DNA of 64,000 nucleotides from Streptomyces aculeolatus (GTDB taxonomy: Bacteria; Actinomycetota; Actinomycetes; Streptomycetales; Streptomycetaceae), in contig NZ_JAINRD010000004.1 of the NCBI RefSeq assembly GCF_020400605.1, positions 62,001 to 126,000 of the forward strand, read 5' to 3'. Positions within the stretch are counted from its first letter, which is position 1. Each line of letters opens with the position of its first letter. Made by a program: the position numbers and the translations under genes. Below the pieces are notes generated by a model. The model was not told the DNA's origin. It saw nothing but the letters and a program-made list of their open reading frames with translations, and searched no databases. Below, one piece after another: positions 25,652 to 35,351 of this stretch.

Positions 25652-26938
25652 CTACGCGAAGTCGGGGACCAGGTCGGCGAACTTCTCGGCGGTGGCGCCG
25701 AGTCCGTCCTCGACCGCGGTGTCGCCCTTGAGGATTGCGGCGAGGTTCTGCGCGAAGTCGTCGCCGAGGAGGGTGCTGTACTCGGGCAGCGAGGGGCGCG
25801 GCTGGGCGGTGTCGGCCAGCACCTGCTGGTAGTCGGCGACGCCGGGGGCGGCCTTGACCTCGTCGGTGTAGGCGGAGGTGCGGGTGGGCAGGGTGCCGTT
25901 CTTCAGGGCGATCTCCGACTGGGTCTTCGCCGAGGTCATCCAGCCGACGAACTCGATCGCGGCCTCCTTGTGCGCCTCGTCGGAGCCGTTGTAGACGGAG
26001 AGGTTGTGGCCGCCGGTGGGGGCGCCGGCCTCACCGGTGGAGCCGGCGGGAACGGGGGCGATGCCGAGGTTCGCCTTGTCCTTGAAGGCGGAGCCGGCGT
26101 AGACGTTCGTCAGCTCCCACGGGCCCTGGACGATCATGGCGACCTTGCCGTTGACGAAGGCGTCCTGCATGTGGGCGTACGCGTCGGCGGTGACGTCGAG
26201 GTCGGCGGTGCCCGGTGCCTCGACGATCTCCCTGGCCTTCTCGACCCCGGTGACCGCCTCCGGCGAGTCGACGGTGATCTTCTGCGCCTCGGCGTCGACC
26301 ATGTCGGTGCCCTCGCCGAAGAGGAACGGCAGCGTGTAGTACGGGTCCTTGTTGACCCAGAAGCCGTCGGCGCCGGTCTTGTCCTCGACGTCGGCGGCGA
26401 CGTCCATGAGCTGGTCCCAGTCGGCGGGCGGCGCGTCGTGGCCGGCCTTCTTCAGCAGGTCCTTGTTCCACATCAGCGCGAGGGTGTCGGTGACGATCGG
26501 GGCGCCGTAGGTGCCGCCCTCGTACTGCGCCTGTTCGAGCAGCGACGGCGTGAAGTCGTCCTGCTCCGCCAGCGCCGCGGTGCCGTCGAGGGGGGCGAGG
26601 AACTGGGACTTGGCCCAGGAGGCGGTCCAGCCGACCTCGGTGCGGATGACGTCCGGGGCGCCCTTGGTGCCGGCGGCGGTGGTGAACTTGTTCTGCGCCT
26701 GGTCGAAGGGGACGTTGACGTACTCGACCTTGATGTCCGGGTTGGCCTTCTCGAACTCCTTGATCAACGCCTTGTACGTGGGCGCCTCGTTGGTGGCGTT
26801 CGAGGTGTCCCACCAGGTGATCGTCACCTTCCCGCCGGCGCTCCCGCCGCCGTCGCCGCCGTCCCCGTCGTCCCCGCAGGCCGCGGCCGTCAGCGCAAGT
26901 GAGGCGGCCAGGGCGGTGGCGGCTATGCCACGTCGCAT
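25652..26938 (-). CDS. malE: Maltose/maltodextrin-binding lipoprotein MalE
   Basis: A 428-residue solute-binding lipoprotein. Lipid attachment is expected at the Cys in LALTAAACGDDG (about residue 21), a slightly non-canonical lipobox with Ala at -3. An Asp/Gly-rich linker follows, then the extracellular binding fold: VTITWWDTSNATNEAP, LIKEFEKANPDIKVEYV, TDTLALMWNKDLLKKAG, NGKVAMIVQGPWEL, and EFVGWMTSAKTQSEIA. This is the cluster 1 family for oligosaccharides. The ATG at 26936-26938 has GGAGAG upstream. A MalR-type operator lies about 90 nt before the start, next to the divergent regulator gene. Confidence 0.9.
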   Translation of the reverse strand: MRRGIAATALAASLALTAAACGDDGDGGDGGGSAGGKVTITWWDTSNATNEAPTYKALIKEFEKANPDIKVEYVNVPFDQAQNKFTTAAGTKGAPDVIRTEVGWTASWAKSQFLAPLDGTAALAEQDDFTPSLLEQAQYEGGTYGAPIVTDTLALMWNKDLLKKAGHDAPPADWDQLMDVAADVEDKTGADGFWVNKDPYYTLPFLFGEGTDMVDAEAQKITVDSPEAVTGVEKAREIVEAPGTADLDVTADAYAHMQDAFVNGKVAMIVQGPWELTNVYAGSAFKDKANLGIAPVPAGSTGEAGAPTGGHNLSVYNGSDEAHKEAAIEFVGWMTSAKTQSEIALKNGTLPTRTSAYTDEVKAAPGVADYQQVLADTAQPRPSLPEYSTLLGDDFAQNLAAILKGDTAVEDGLGATAEKFADLVPDFA

Positions 26939-27029
26939 AGTGAACTCTCCTTCAGGCAGGGAACCGTGACCGCGCAGCGCGGGGCCGGACGCCGAGGAAG
27001 CTAACAGGATTGACATGCGGCCGAAAGAC

Positions 27030-27050
27030 CTTGCAAGAAATTTCTGCAAG
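27030..27050. promoter_or_regulatory. MalR-type operator between malE and the LacI regulator gene
   Basis: CTTGCA (27030-27035) and TGCAAG (27045-27050) flank the perfect inner palindrome GAAATTTC (27037-27044). CTTGCAR half-sites are the known targets of the Streptomyces maltose regulator (MalR/Reg1). The position in the 150-nt divergent gap would let one site control both genes. Confidence 0.65.
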
Positions 27051-27088
27051 GAGTTACGGTCACAGCAGAGAACCAGGGAGGACACGAC

Positions 27089-28135
27089 GTGCGCCAGGAA
27101 CAGTCAGGTGCCGCGACCGCGCGGCTCGCCGACATCGCGGCCCAGGCCGGGGTCAGCGAGGCCACGGTCAGCCGGGTGCTGAACGGCAGGCCGGGCGTGG
27201 CGGACACCACCCGGCAGGCCGTGCTGGCCGCGCTCGACGTGCTCGGCTACGAGCGGCCGGTGAAGCTGCGCCGCCGCAGCGCGGGGCTGATCGGCCTGCT
27301 CATCCCCGAGTTGGACAACCCGATCTTCCCCGGCTTCGCCCAGGTCATCGGCCAGGCGCTGACCCGGCAGGGCTACACCCCGGTGCTGGCGGCACAGACG
27401 CCCGGCGGCTCGACGGAGGACGAGCTGACCGAGATGCTCGTCGAGCGCGGCGTGGACGGCATCGTCTTCGTCTCCGGGCTGCACGCCGACACCACCGCCG
27501 ACATGGAGCGGTACACACGGCTGCGCGGCAAGGGCGTGCCGTTCGTGATGATCAACGGCTACTCGGAGAAGTTCCAGGGCACGTTCATCTCGCCCGACGA
27601 CCGGGACGCGATGCGGCTGTCGGTGACGCACCTGGCCTCCCTGGGCCACCGCCGCATCGGGCTCGCACTCGGCCCGGGCCGGTTCGTGCCCGTACAGCGG
27701 AAGGTCGAGGGGTTCCTCGACTCCATGCGCGACGTGCTGGCCGTACCGCAGGAGGACGCGCGGGCGGACATCGAGCACTCGCTGTACTCGCTGGAGGGCG
27801 GGCAGGCCGCGGCGTCGGCGCTGCTGGACCGCGGCTGCACGGCGATCGTGTGCGCGAGCGACATGATGGCGCTGGGCGCGATCCGCGCGGCGCGGCAGCG
27901 GGGGCTCGCGGTGCCCCGCCAGGTGTCCGTGGTGGGCTACGACGACTCGCCGCTGATCGCCTTCACCGACCCGCCGCTGACGACGGTGCGCCAGCCGGTG
28001 ACGGCGATGGGCCAGGCCGCGGTGCGGGCGCTGCTGGAGGAGATCGGCGGCACCCCGGCCCCGCACGCCGAGTTCGTCTTCCACCCGGAGCTGGTGGTAC
28101 GGGGCTCGACGGCCTCGGCGCCCGCGGAGACCTGA
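27089..28135 (+). CDS. malR: LacI-family maltose operon regulator (MalR-like)
   Basis: A 348-residue protein from GTG 27089 with AGGGAGGA upstream. The N-terminal DNA-binding domain reads RLADIAAQAGVSEATVSRVLNGRPGVADTTRQ (helix-turn-helix and hinge, about 11-45), and the effector domain continues from GLIGLLIPELDNPIFPGFAQ to VSVVGYDDSPLIAFTDPPLTTVRQP, as in LacI/GalR repressors. It is divergent from malEFG-aglA and 30 nt from the convergent amylase gene. It probably represses both in the absence of maltodextrin. In S. coelicolor and S. lividans the equivalent gene is malR/reg1. Confidence 0.88.
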   Translation: MRQEQSGAATARLADIAAQAGVSEATVSRVLNGRPGVADTTRQAVLAALDVLGYERPVKLRRRSAGLIGLLIPELDNPIFPGFAQVIGQALTRQGYTPVLAAQTPGGSTEDELTEMLVERGVDGIVFVSGLHADTTADMERYTRLRGKGVPFVMINGYSEKFQGTFISPDDRDAMRLSVTHLASLGHRRIGLALGPGRFVPVQRKVEGFLDSMRDVLAVPQEDARADIEHSLYSLEGGQAAASALLDRGCTAIVCASDMMALGAIRAARQRGLAVPRQVSVVGYDDSPLIAFTDPPLTTVRQPVTAMGQAAVRALLEEIGGTPAPHAEFVFHPELVVRGSTASAPAET

Positions 28136-28146
28136 CCGCGGGCGCC
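28117..28146. terminator. Bidirectional terminator between malR and the amylase gene
   Basis: A perfect 11-bp stem, GGCGCCCGCGG with CCGCGGGCGCC, encloses an 8-nt loop containing the regulator's stop codon; 20 nt beyond lies the end of the convergent amylase gene. Confidence 0.65.
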
Positions 28147-28165
28147 GGTGCCGCGGCGCCGGTTC

Positions 28166-29599
28166 CTACGGATGGAAGGCGACCGCCCCCTTGGCGGGCA
28201 GGTCGAGCGCGACCCGCCCGCCGGCGACGGTGACCTCGGTGGCGCAGCCGTCGAGGACGTTGCAGTACGTGCCGTCCGCGACCGCCGTGCCGAACTCCTG
28301 GCTCACCTGCTCCCCGGTGTTGTTGAGTGCCACGAACCCGCGGTCGCCGCGGCCGAAGCCGACGACGTTGCCGCGCGGCGACTGCCAGTCGGTCACCTGC
28401 GCGCCGCCCGCGGCGTTGCGCCAGCCGACCATCCCCGTGATCCGCGGGTCGCGGTCGAGGCAGTACCAGCCGGCGCCGCAGTCGGTGCCGGTGACGAAGC
28501 CGCCCCCGTCGGCGGGCGGCGAGTCGTCGTTGCCGGCGAACGCGAAGCCCGCGTACACGGTGGGCGGCGCGTCGGTCCAGCCGAGCTGGAAGACGTTCGC
28601 GAGGACGGCGGTGTCGCCGTCCTTGTACGTCAGGTGGCGGCCGTTGCGCTCGGTGTCGTGGTTGGTGACGAACGGCACCGAGTTCTGCGCGGGCAGCAGC
28701 CCCTGGTCGGGGCCGAGGTTCTCCAGCTGGGCGATGTCGCTCTGGAACGCGGCCTTCATCCGGTCGCCGAAGGCGAAGTCCAGCACCCGGCCGCTGCCGT
28801 AGTACTCGTCGGGCGCGGGGGTGCTGCCGGGGAAGACCTCGTGGAAGACGAACGGCCGGGCGCCGGCCGCGGTGTCGTCCAGCCGGCCGGCGATGGCCTC
28901 CAGGTCGGCGGCGGGGATGTGCTTGGCGGCGTCCACGCGGAAGCCGGAGACGCCGCGGGCGATCTGGGAGTTCAGATACCCGGCGATCCTGTCGCGGACG
29001 GAGTCGCTGCCGGTCTTCAGGTCCGGCAGGCCGAGCAGTTCGCAGTTCTGCACCTCCCACTTGTCGTCCCAGTTGCTGATCTCGCGGTCGCAGACGTCGA
29101 CGTTGTAGTCCGCCCGGGAGTACATGGGCGGCGCGTACTTGTCGCCGAGCGCGGTGCCGGCGTAGCCGGTGCCGGTCATCGCTGCGGTGTGGTTGACGAC
29201 CGCGTCGGTGTAGACGGCGACGCCGGCGGCGTTGCAGGCGGCCGTCATGGCGGTGAAGTCGGCCTCGGTGCCCAGCCGGCCGGAGAGGCCGTAGCTGTAC
29301 GGCTGGTAGACGTCCCACCAGTGGTGCTGCGGGTGGGCCAGGGACTCCGCGGGCGGCGCCACCCACACGGCGGCGTACCCGGCGGGGCCGAGGACGTCGG
29401 TGCACTCGGCGCCGACCGACTGCCAGTTCCAGGACCACAGGTTGGCGATCACGTCGCCCCCCGCGGCCGCCTCCGCCGTCACCGCCCTGGTGCCCGCCTG
29501 CGTCGCGGCGGCGGGCAGCAGCCCGAGCACGAGACCGGCGAGAGCCGTCCCGAGCAGCAGGCGCGAGCCGCGCAGCCGCGCACGTACCGGATGAGCCAT
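28166..29599 (-). CDS. amy: Secreted alpha-amylase (GH13)
   Basis: A 477-residue protein from ATG 29597-29599 with GGAGGG upstream. The signal peptide spans about residues 8-35 (GTALAGLVLGLLPAAATQAG). The catalytic barrel starts DVIANLWSWNWQSVGAECTD; region I is YTDAVVNHTA, region II GFRVDAAKH with the nucleophile Asp near 221, region III the Glu in FHEVFPG near 256, and region IV FVTNHDTE near 313. The all-beta C domain ends the protein with no starch-binding domain, shorter than many Streptomyces amylases. It supplies maltodextrins for the MalEFG system, and its upstream region carries CTTGCAA-type MalR half-sites. Confidence 0.92.
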   Translation of the reverse strand: MAHPVRARLRGSRLLLGTALAGLVLGLLPAAATQAGTRAVTAEAAAGGDVIANLWSWNWQSVGAECTDVLGPAGYAAVWVAPPAESLAHPQHHWWDVYQPYSYGLSGRLGTEADFTAMTAACNAAGVAVYTDAVVNHTAAMTGTGYAGTALGDKYAPPMYSRADYNVDVCDREISNWDDKWEVQNCELLGLPDLKTGSDSVRDRIAGYLNSQIARGVSGFRVDAAKHIPAADLEAIAGRLDDTAAGARPFVFHEVFPGSTPAPDEYYGSGRVLDFAFGDRMKAAFQSDIAQLENLGPDQGLLPAQNSVPFVTNHDTERNGRHLTYKDGDTAVLANVFQLGWTDAPPTVYAGFAFAGNDDSPPADGGGFVTGTDCGAGWYCLDRDPRITGMVGWRNAAGGAQVTDWQSPRGNVVGFGRGDRGFVALNNTGEQVSQEFGTAVADGTYCNVLDGCATEVTVAGGRVALDLPAKGAVAFHP

Positions 29600-29663
29600 G
29601 TGTACCCTCCTGGTCCTTCGGAGAGCTGACGCGCCACAGCCGCATCGGTGTGTGGAACGAGAG

Positions 29664-29680
29664 TCGCAAGATTTTGCAGC
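29664..29680 (-). promoter_or_regulatory. MalR-like operator proximal to the amylase gene
   Basis: On the plus strand TCGCAAGATTTTGCAGC carries CGCAAG and TTGCAG half-sites, about 65 nt before the amylase start codon. It resembles the malE operator core. Confidence 0.4.
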
Positions 29681-29750
29681 ACGACCTCGGATCCGTGTTC
29701 CCGGACGACGGTAGGGGCGCGCCAGAGCACGGTCAACCCGTCGGAAAGGT

Positions 29751-29768
29751 GCTTGCAAAGTCTTTCAA
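29751..29768 (-). promoter_or_regulatory. MalR-like operator distal to the amylase gene
   Basis: The plus-strand sequence GCTTGCAAAGTCTTTCAA contains CTTGCAA and the interrupted palindrome TTG(C)AAAG-T-CTTTCAA. It lies about 155 nt upstream of the amylase start codon. Confidence 0.45.
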
Positions 29769-29813
29769 CACCGCCCCGGCGGTGCTAACTTCACCGAGGC
29801 GCCCCCCGACCCC

Positions 29814-29867
29814 GGTCCGGCCGGGCGGGGGTCCTTCACAGGCCCCACGCGCCCGCCCGGCCGGACC
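29814..29867 (-). terminator. Long perfect 16-bp hairpin downstream of the sigma factor gene
   Basis: GGTCCGGCCGGGCGGG (29814-29829) and its exact complement (29852-29867) surround a 22-nt loop. It is the second of two hairpins between the sigma gene and the amylase promoter. Confidence 0.6.
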
Positions 29868-29887
29868 GGTTCCACGCATGCAGAAGC

Positions 29888-29915
29888 GGGCTCCGGCACC
29901 CGACGGCCGGAGCCC
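29888..29915 (-). terminator. First terminator hairpin after the sigma factor gene
   Basis: A perfect 9-bp stem, GGGCTCCGG with CCGGAGCCC, and a 10-nt loop start 27 nt after the sigma factor stop codon. Confidence 0.65.
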
Positions 29916-29941
29916 TCCGCGTCTGCGGTGCGACCGGGGAA

Positions 29942-31231
29942 TCAGTCCAGGTAGCCGCGGAGCTGGTCCGCGAAGGCGTGGTCGCGCAGCTTGTTGAGGG
30001 TCTTGGACTCGATCTGCCGGATCCGCTCGCGGGTCACGCCGAAGATGCGGCCTATCTCCTCCAGCGTCCGCGGCCGGCCGTCGATCAGTCCGTACCGCAA
30101 CTGCACGACCTTGCGCTCCCGTTCGCCCAGCGTGGACAGCACCGCCTCCAGGTGCTCGCGCAGCAGCAGGAACGCCGCGGACTCCACGGGCGAGGCGGCG
30201 TCGCCGTCCTCGATGAGGTCGCCGAGCGCGACGTCCTCCTCCTCGCCGACCGGCGCGTGCAGCGACACGGGCTCCTGCGCCAGCCGCAGCACCTCGCTCA
30301 CCCGCTCCTCGGGCAGCCCGAGGTGGGTGCCGACCTCCTCGGGCGTCGGCTCGTAGCCGCGCTCCTGGAGCATGCGGCGCTGGACCCGCACGACCCGGTT
30401 GATCAGCTCGACGACGTGCACGGGGACGCGGATGGTCCGCGCCTGGTCGGCCAGCGCGCGGGACATGGCCTGGCGGATCCACCAGGTCGCGTAGGTGGAG
30501 AACTTGTAGCCGCGGGCGTAGTCGAACTTCTCCACCGCGCGGATCAGCCCGAGGTTGCCCTCCTGCACCAGGTCGAGCATCGTCAGCCCGCGGCCCACGT
30601 ACCGCTTCGCGACGGAGACGACGAGCCGCAGGTTCGCCTCGATCAGCCGGCGCTTGGCCATCCGGCCCAGCACGACGAGCCGGTCCAGGTCCAGCGCGAG
30701 CTGGGTGACCAGGCCGGGGTCGGCGGCGAGCTTCTCCTCGGCGAACAGCCCGGCCTCGACGCGCCGGGCCAGCTCCACCTCCTCGGCGGCGCTGAGGAGC
30801 GGAATCCGGCCGATCTCGCGCAGGTACTGCCGGAACAGGTCGGAGGTGGGCCCGCCGCGGTCGGGCCGCACGGCGGACGCCGGCGGCGGCGCGGGCGCCG
30901 GCTCGCTCCCGGCACCGGGCTCGTCGAGCCCCGCCGGAGCCCCGTTCGGCAGGGTCAGGACGTCGGGCGCACCCTCGCGCCCGGCCCGTACGGAAGTCTT
31001 GAGGGTCTGGGTCTGCACGGGGGCGACCTCCAGGGTGGTCACTGCCGGTTCGGGGACGTGGGGCAGCGGAACGGCTGCGGCGTACTCGCCGCCTTCCGTC
31101 CCGATCGTGGATAGCGGATCCCTGGCGGCTTGACGCCCCTTCCGGGCCGAACCGCCACGCTCCGAGGACTCAGGCACCGCCCCCAGTGTGGGGTACGACA
31201 CAGGCCTGGCAGTAGGGTCGTGCGACCACAT
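29942..31231 (-). CDS. hrdA: Primary-type RNA polymerase sigma factor, HrdA-like
   Basis: A 429-residue sigma-70 group 1/2 factor. After a low-complexity N-terminus (1-120) come region 1.2 ([22 protein letters not shown]), region 2 ([39 protein letters not shown]), then [19 protein letters not shown], region 3 ([19 protein letters not shown]) and region 4.2 ([27 protein letters not shown]). Region 2.4 and 4.2 residues match the consensus, so it should read HrdB-type promoters. The proximity to dnaG and a dgt homologue mirrors the hrdA neighbourhood of S. coelicolor, which supports HrdA rather than HrdB. The first 30 residues are uncertain; ATG 31229-31231 gives the longest frame. Confidence 0.85.
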   Translation of the reverse strand: MWSHDPTARPVSYPTLGAVPESSERGGSARKGRQAARDPLSTIGTEGGEYAAAVPLPHVPEPAVTTLEVAPVQTQTLKTSVRAGREGAPDVLTLPNGAPAGLDEPGAGSEPAPAPPPASAVRPDRGGPTSDLFRQYLREIGRIPLLSAAEEVELARRVEAGLFAEEKLAADPGLVTQLALDLDRLVVLGRMAKRRLIEANLRLVVSVAKRYVGRGLTMLDLVQEGNLGLIRAVEKFDYARGYKFSTYATWWIRQAMSRALADQARTIRVPVHVVELINRVVRVQRRMLQERGYEPTPEEVGTHLGLPEERVSEVLRLAQEPVSLHAPVGEEEDVALGDLIEDGDAASPVESAAFLLLREHLEAVLSTLGERERKVVQLRYGLIDGRPRTLEEIGRIFGVTRERIRQIESKTLNKLRDHAFADQLRGYLD

Positions 31232-31369
31232 TTTGTGCCCGGCCCGTGACCGGATGGTTACGCAACGGACGAATGTGCACGCTCGGGGCAGCCCACATCC
31301 CCGCGGACTGTGACAGTGCCGTCACATGTTGAAGGGATGGGCCACCGGGCCGCGTTCCCCGCGGGGGCG

Positions 31370-33322
31370 TCAGAGCGCCGCCGCGCCGCGGGCGCGGAGG
31401 GATTCCCGGTACTGCTGGAGCGTCCACAACTCGCGCTGGGCCGACTCGAACCGGTCCGGCGGGCCCTGGGCGCCCAGGCGGTGGACCGTACTGCGGACGT
31501 CGTCGATGCGGCGGTCGACCGCGGCCAGGCGGACGCCCGCGAGTTGCTCGCCGGCGTAGATCGCGTCCGGCTCGCGGCGGCTGCGCGGGGGCTCCACCGC
31601 CAGTTCCGTGATGAGGGAGCGGACGCCGTCATCGGGGGCCGCGTCGCGGACGCGGGCCAGGTAGGCGGCGCTGTCGGCCGCGGCGGCCACGCCGCCGGCC
31701 GCCTCGATGGCGGCGCGGACCGTCGCGTACGGTGCGGCGGTGAACTCGTCGGCGAGGTAGGCGTCGAAGGCGGGGGCGACCAGCTTGGGGTGCTGGAGCG
31801 CGAGCTTCAGCAGCTCGCGCTCGCGGTGCAGCGCCGGGGTCCTCATGTACAGCGCGGGGCCGCCGGCGGCGCCCCCGGCGGGTGCGGGACCGGACTGCCG
31901 CGGGCCGGCGGCTCCGGGGCCCGCCTGCGGCGGAACACCGCCGCGGACCTGCGCCTGGCCCTGACCGCCCCGGCCCCGGCCCGCGCCGCCCTGCGCCGCG
32001 TACCGCGCGAGCTGCCGCACCCGGTTGGTCACGAACCGTTCGTCCAGGATCCCCAGCATCCCGCCCAGCCGCACCGCGTAGTCGTGCTGGATCGAGACGT
32101 CCTTGATCCGCGCCACCACGGGCGCCGCCTGCTCCAGCGCGGCGGAACGGCCCTCCGCCGTATCCAGGTTGTGCTGCTTCACGAACGAGCGGATCGCGAA
32201 CTCGAAGAGCGGCGAGCGCTCCTCGATGAGCTGCCGCACCGCCTCGTCGCCCTTCGCCAGCCGCAGGTCGCACGGGTCCATGCCGCCCGGGCTGACCGCG
32301 ATCGACGTACGGGCCGCGAACTTCTGGTCGTCCTCGAACGCACGCAGCGCCGCCTTCTGGCCCGCCGCGTCGCCGTCGAACGTGAACACCACCTCGGAGC
32401 GCGAGTTGTCCGTCAGGACCCGGCGCAGGATCTTCACGTGCTCGCCGCCGAACGCGGTGCCGCACGTCGCGATGGCGGTCGTCACCCCGGACAGGTGGCA
32501 GGCCATCACGTCGGTGTACCCCTCCACCACGACCGCCCGGCCCTGCTTGCCGATGTCCCGCTTGGCCAGGTCGATCCCGTACAGCACCTGGGACTTGCGG
32601 TAGATCGGGGTCTCCGGCGTGTTCAGGTACTTGGGGCCGTTGTCGTCCTCGCGCAGCCGGCGGGCGCCGAAGCCGACGACCTCGCCCGTGATGTCCCGGA
32701 TCGGCCACATCAGCCGCCCCCGGAACCGGTCGATGGGCCCGCGGCGGCCGTCCTGGGAGAGCCCGGAGAGCGTCAGCTCCTTGTCGGTGAAGCCCCTGCC
32801 GCGCAGGAAGCGGGTGAGGTGGTCCCAGCCCGCCGGCGCGTACCCCACGCCGAAGCGCTCCGCCGCGGCCTGGTCGAAGCCGCGCTCCGCCAGGAACCCG
32901 CGGCCGATCTCCGCCTCCGCGGAGCCGAGCTGCTCCGCGTAGAACTGCGCGGCGACCTTGTGCGCCTCCAGCAGCCGGGTGCGCTCGCCCTGCTGCCTGC
33001 CGGGGGTGTAGCCCCCCTCCTCGTACCGCAGGGTGATGCCGGCCTGGGCGGCGAGGCGCTCGATGGTCTCGGAGAAGGACAGGTGCTCGACCTTCATGAC
33101 GAAGTCGACCGTGTCCCCGCCCTCCTGGCAGCCGAAGCAGTGGTACAGCCCCTTGGCCGGACTCACGTGGAAGGAGGGGGACTTCTCGTCATGAAAGGGG
33201 CACAGGCCCTTCAGATTGCCCCCGCCGCCGGGGCGGAGCTGCAGGTACTCGGAGACCACGGCGTCGATCGGAACCGCGTTCCTGACCGTCCGCACGTCGT
33301 CGTCGTTGATCCTGCCTGCCAC
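31370..33322 (-). CDS. dnaG: DNA primase DnaG
   Basis: A 650-residue protein from a GTG at 33320-33322. The N-terminal CHC2 zinc finger reads CPFHDEKSPSFHVSPAKGLYHCFGC (about 41-65). The RNA polymerase core has YAPAGWDHL, FRGRLMWPIRD and GFGARRL. The TOPRIM domain shows VVVEGYTDVMA, FTFDGDAAGQKAA with the metal-binding Asp residues, and MDPCDL. The C-terminal third includes a low-complexity Gly/Pro/Gln linker and a helical DnaB-interacting domain. It makes RNA primers for lagging-strand synthesis. The hrdA-like gene lies 138 nt downstream on the same strand. Confidence 0.95.
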   Translation of the reverse strand: MAGRINDDDVRTVRNAVPIDAVVSEYLQLRPGGGGNLKGLCPFHDEKSPSFHVSPAKGLYHCFGCQEGGDTVDFVMKVEHLSFSETIERLAAQAGITLRYEEGGYTPGRQQGERTRLLEAHKVAAQFYAEQLGSAEAEIGRGFLAERGFDQAAAERFGVGYAPAGWDHLTRFLRGRGFTDKELTLSGLSQDGRRGPIDRFRGRLMWPIRDITGEVVGFGARRLREDDNGPKYLNTPETPIYRKSQVLYGIDLAKRDIGKQGRAVVVEGYTDVMACHLSGVTTAIATCGTAFGGEHVKILRRVLTDNSRSEVVFTFDGDAAGQKAALRAFEDDQKFAARTSIAVSPGGMDPCDLRLAKGDEAVRQLIEERSPLFEFAIRSFVKQHNLDTAEGRSAALEQAAPVVARIKDVSIQHDYAVRLGGMLGILDERFVTNRVRQLARYAAQGGAGRGRGGQGQAQVRGGVPPQAGPGAAGPRQSGPAPAGGAAGGPALYMRTPALHRERELLKLALQHPKLVAPAFDAYLADEFTAAPYATVRAAIEAAGGVAAAADSAAYLARVRDAAPDDGVRSLITELAVEPPRSRREPDAIYAGEQLAGVRLAAVDRRIDDVRSTVHRLGAQGPPDRFESAQRELWTLQQYRESLRARGAAAL

Positions 33323-33421
33323 GAGTGCAGTCTACGGCCGGGCGCCGACACCCCCACCCCCGCCGCGGCCGGCGGGACCGCCGCCGCGGCGTACGGGCAG
33401 GACCGGTGCCCGGGCGGCGGA

Positions 33422-34639
<1,218 letters not shown>

Positions 34640-34705
34640 GCGGTTCTTCCTCACCCGGACGGCCCGGTCGTGTCGTTCCGGGTGCGCCCCGGGGCGACGG
34701 TGGCA

Positions 34706-34750
34706 GCCCCGCCGGGCGGCTTCGCGGAGAGGCGTGCCGCCCGGCGGGGC
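34706..34750. repeat. Perfect 15-bp inverted repeat
   Basis: GCCCCGCCGGGCGGC (34706-34720) and its exact complement (34736-34750) surround a 15-nt spacer, 67 nt upstream of the sensor kinase gene. No gene ends here, so what it terminates or folds is unclear. Confidence 0.6.
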
Positions 34751-34759
34751 AGGGTCCAC

Positions 34760-34786
34760 GGGCTCCGGCCGGGGGAACCGGAGCCC
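34760..34786. repeat. Perfect 9-bp inverted repeat
   Basis: GGGCTCCGG and CCGGAGCCC flank a 9-nt loop. The same arm sequence forms the terminator at 29888-29915. It lies 10 nt beyond the 15-bp inverted repeat. Confidence 0.6.
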
Positions 34787-35068
34787 GCAGGCTGGTGGGT
34801 GGCGCAGCGCACCGGCGGCCGTCCGCCACCCGCCGCGGACCCGGCCGGGGGGTGCGGGCCCGCAGGAGTGGAGGACGCGCCGCCGCTGCCCGGTCACCTC
34901 CCCACCCGTTTCGGGACGACTGCGTGTCGTGCGCTCGTACGAGTCCAGCCTCCCGGCCGGCGCGGCGGGTGTCCTCGATCCCGCGACCGAGACCGGCACT
35001 ACTGCCCCGGGCGACACGGAACGGCCGCTACTCCCCGGGGAGTACGCGCAGGTGGTACCGGCCGCGGG

Positions 35069-35222
35069 TCAGGCGCCGGGCGCGAGCTCGGCGGCCATCA
35101 CGATGTGCGGGCCGACGCCCTCGATGTCGAACTCCGCCTCGGCGGGCGGGCGTCCGGGCACCAGCACGGAGTGGCGCAGTGTGAAGATCTCGGCGACGTA
35201 CCCGGGCGGTGCGGATGGCCAT
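35069..35222 (-). pseudogene. Small gene with an apparent one-base frameshift
   Basis: Starting at ATG 35220-35222, seven codons (MAIRTAR) have all third positions G/C. Reading then shifts by one base within a GGG run (35201-35203) into the frame YVAEIFTLRHSVLVPGRPPA, continuing through FDIEGVGPHIVMAAELAPGA to a TGA at 35069. Nearly every codon of this second part ends in G or C, so it looks coding, but it has no start of its own. Removal of one G would give a 50-residue protein of unknown family. The remaining 34787-35068 shows nothing recognisable. Confidence 0.3.
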
Positions 35223-35293
35223 GCAGAGGATAGGCCGGGGCCGCCGGGAGGGGGCGTGCCGCCCGTACGGCGCGGGCTCGGACGCACGCGTCG

Positions 35294-35330
35294 CGGGCCC
35301 GCGACCGTCGCGTACCCGGTCGCGGGCCCG
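35294..35330 (-). terminator. Terminator hairpin after the ferredoxin reductase-like gene
   Basis: A perfect 13-bp stem, CGGGCCCGCGACC with GGTCGCGGGCCCG, has an 11-nt loop and starts 21 nt past the stop. Confidence 0.7.
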
Positions 35331-35351
35331 CCGCGGCGCTCTCCGCGCGCC

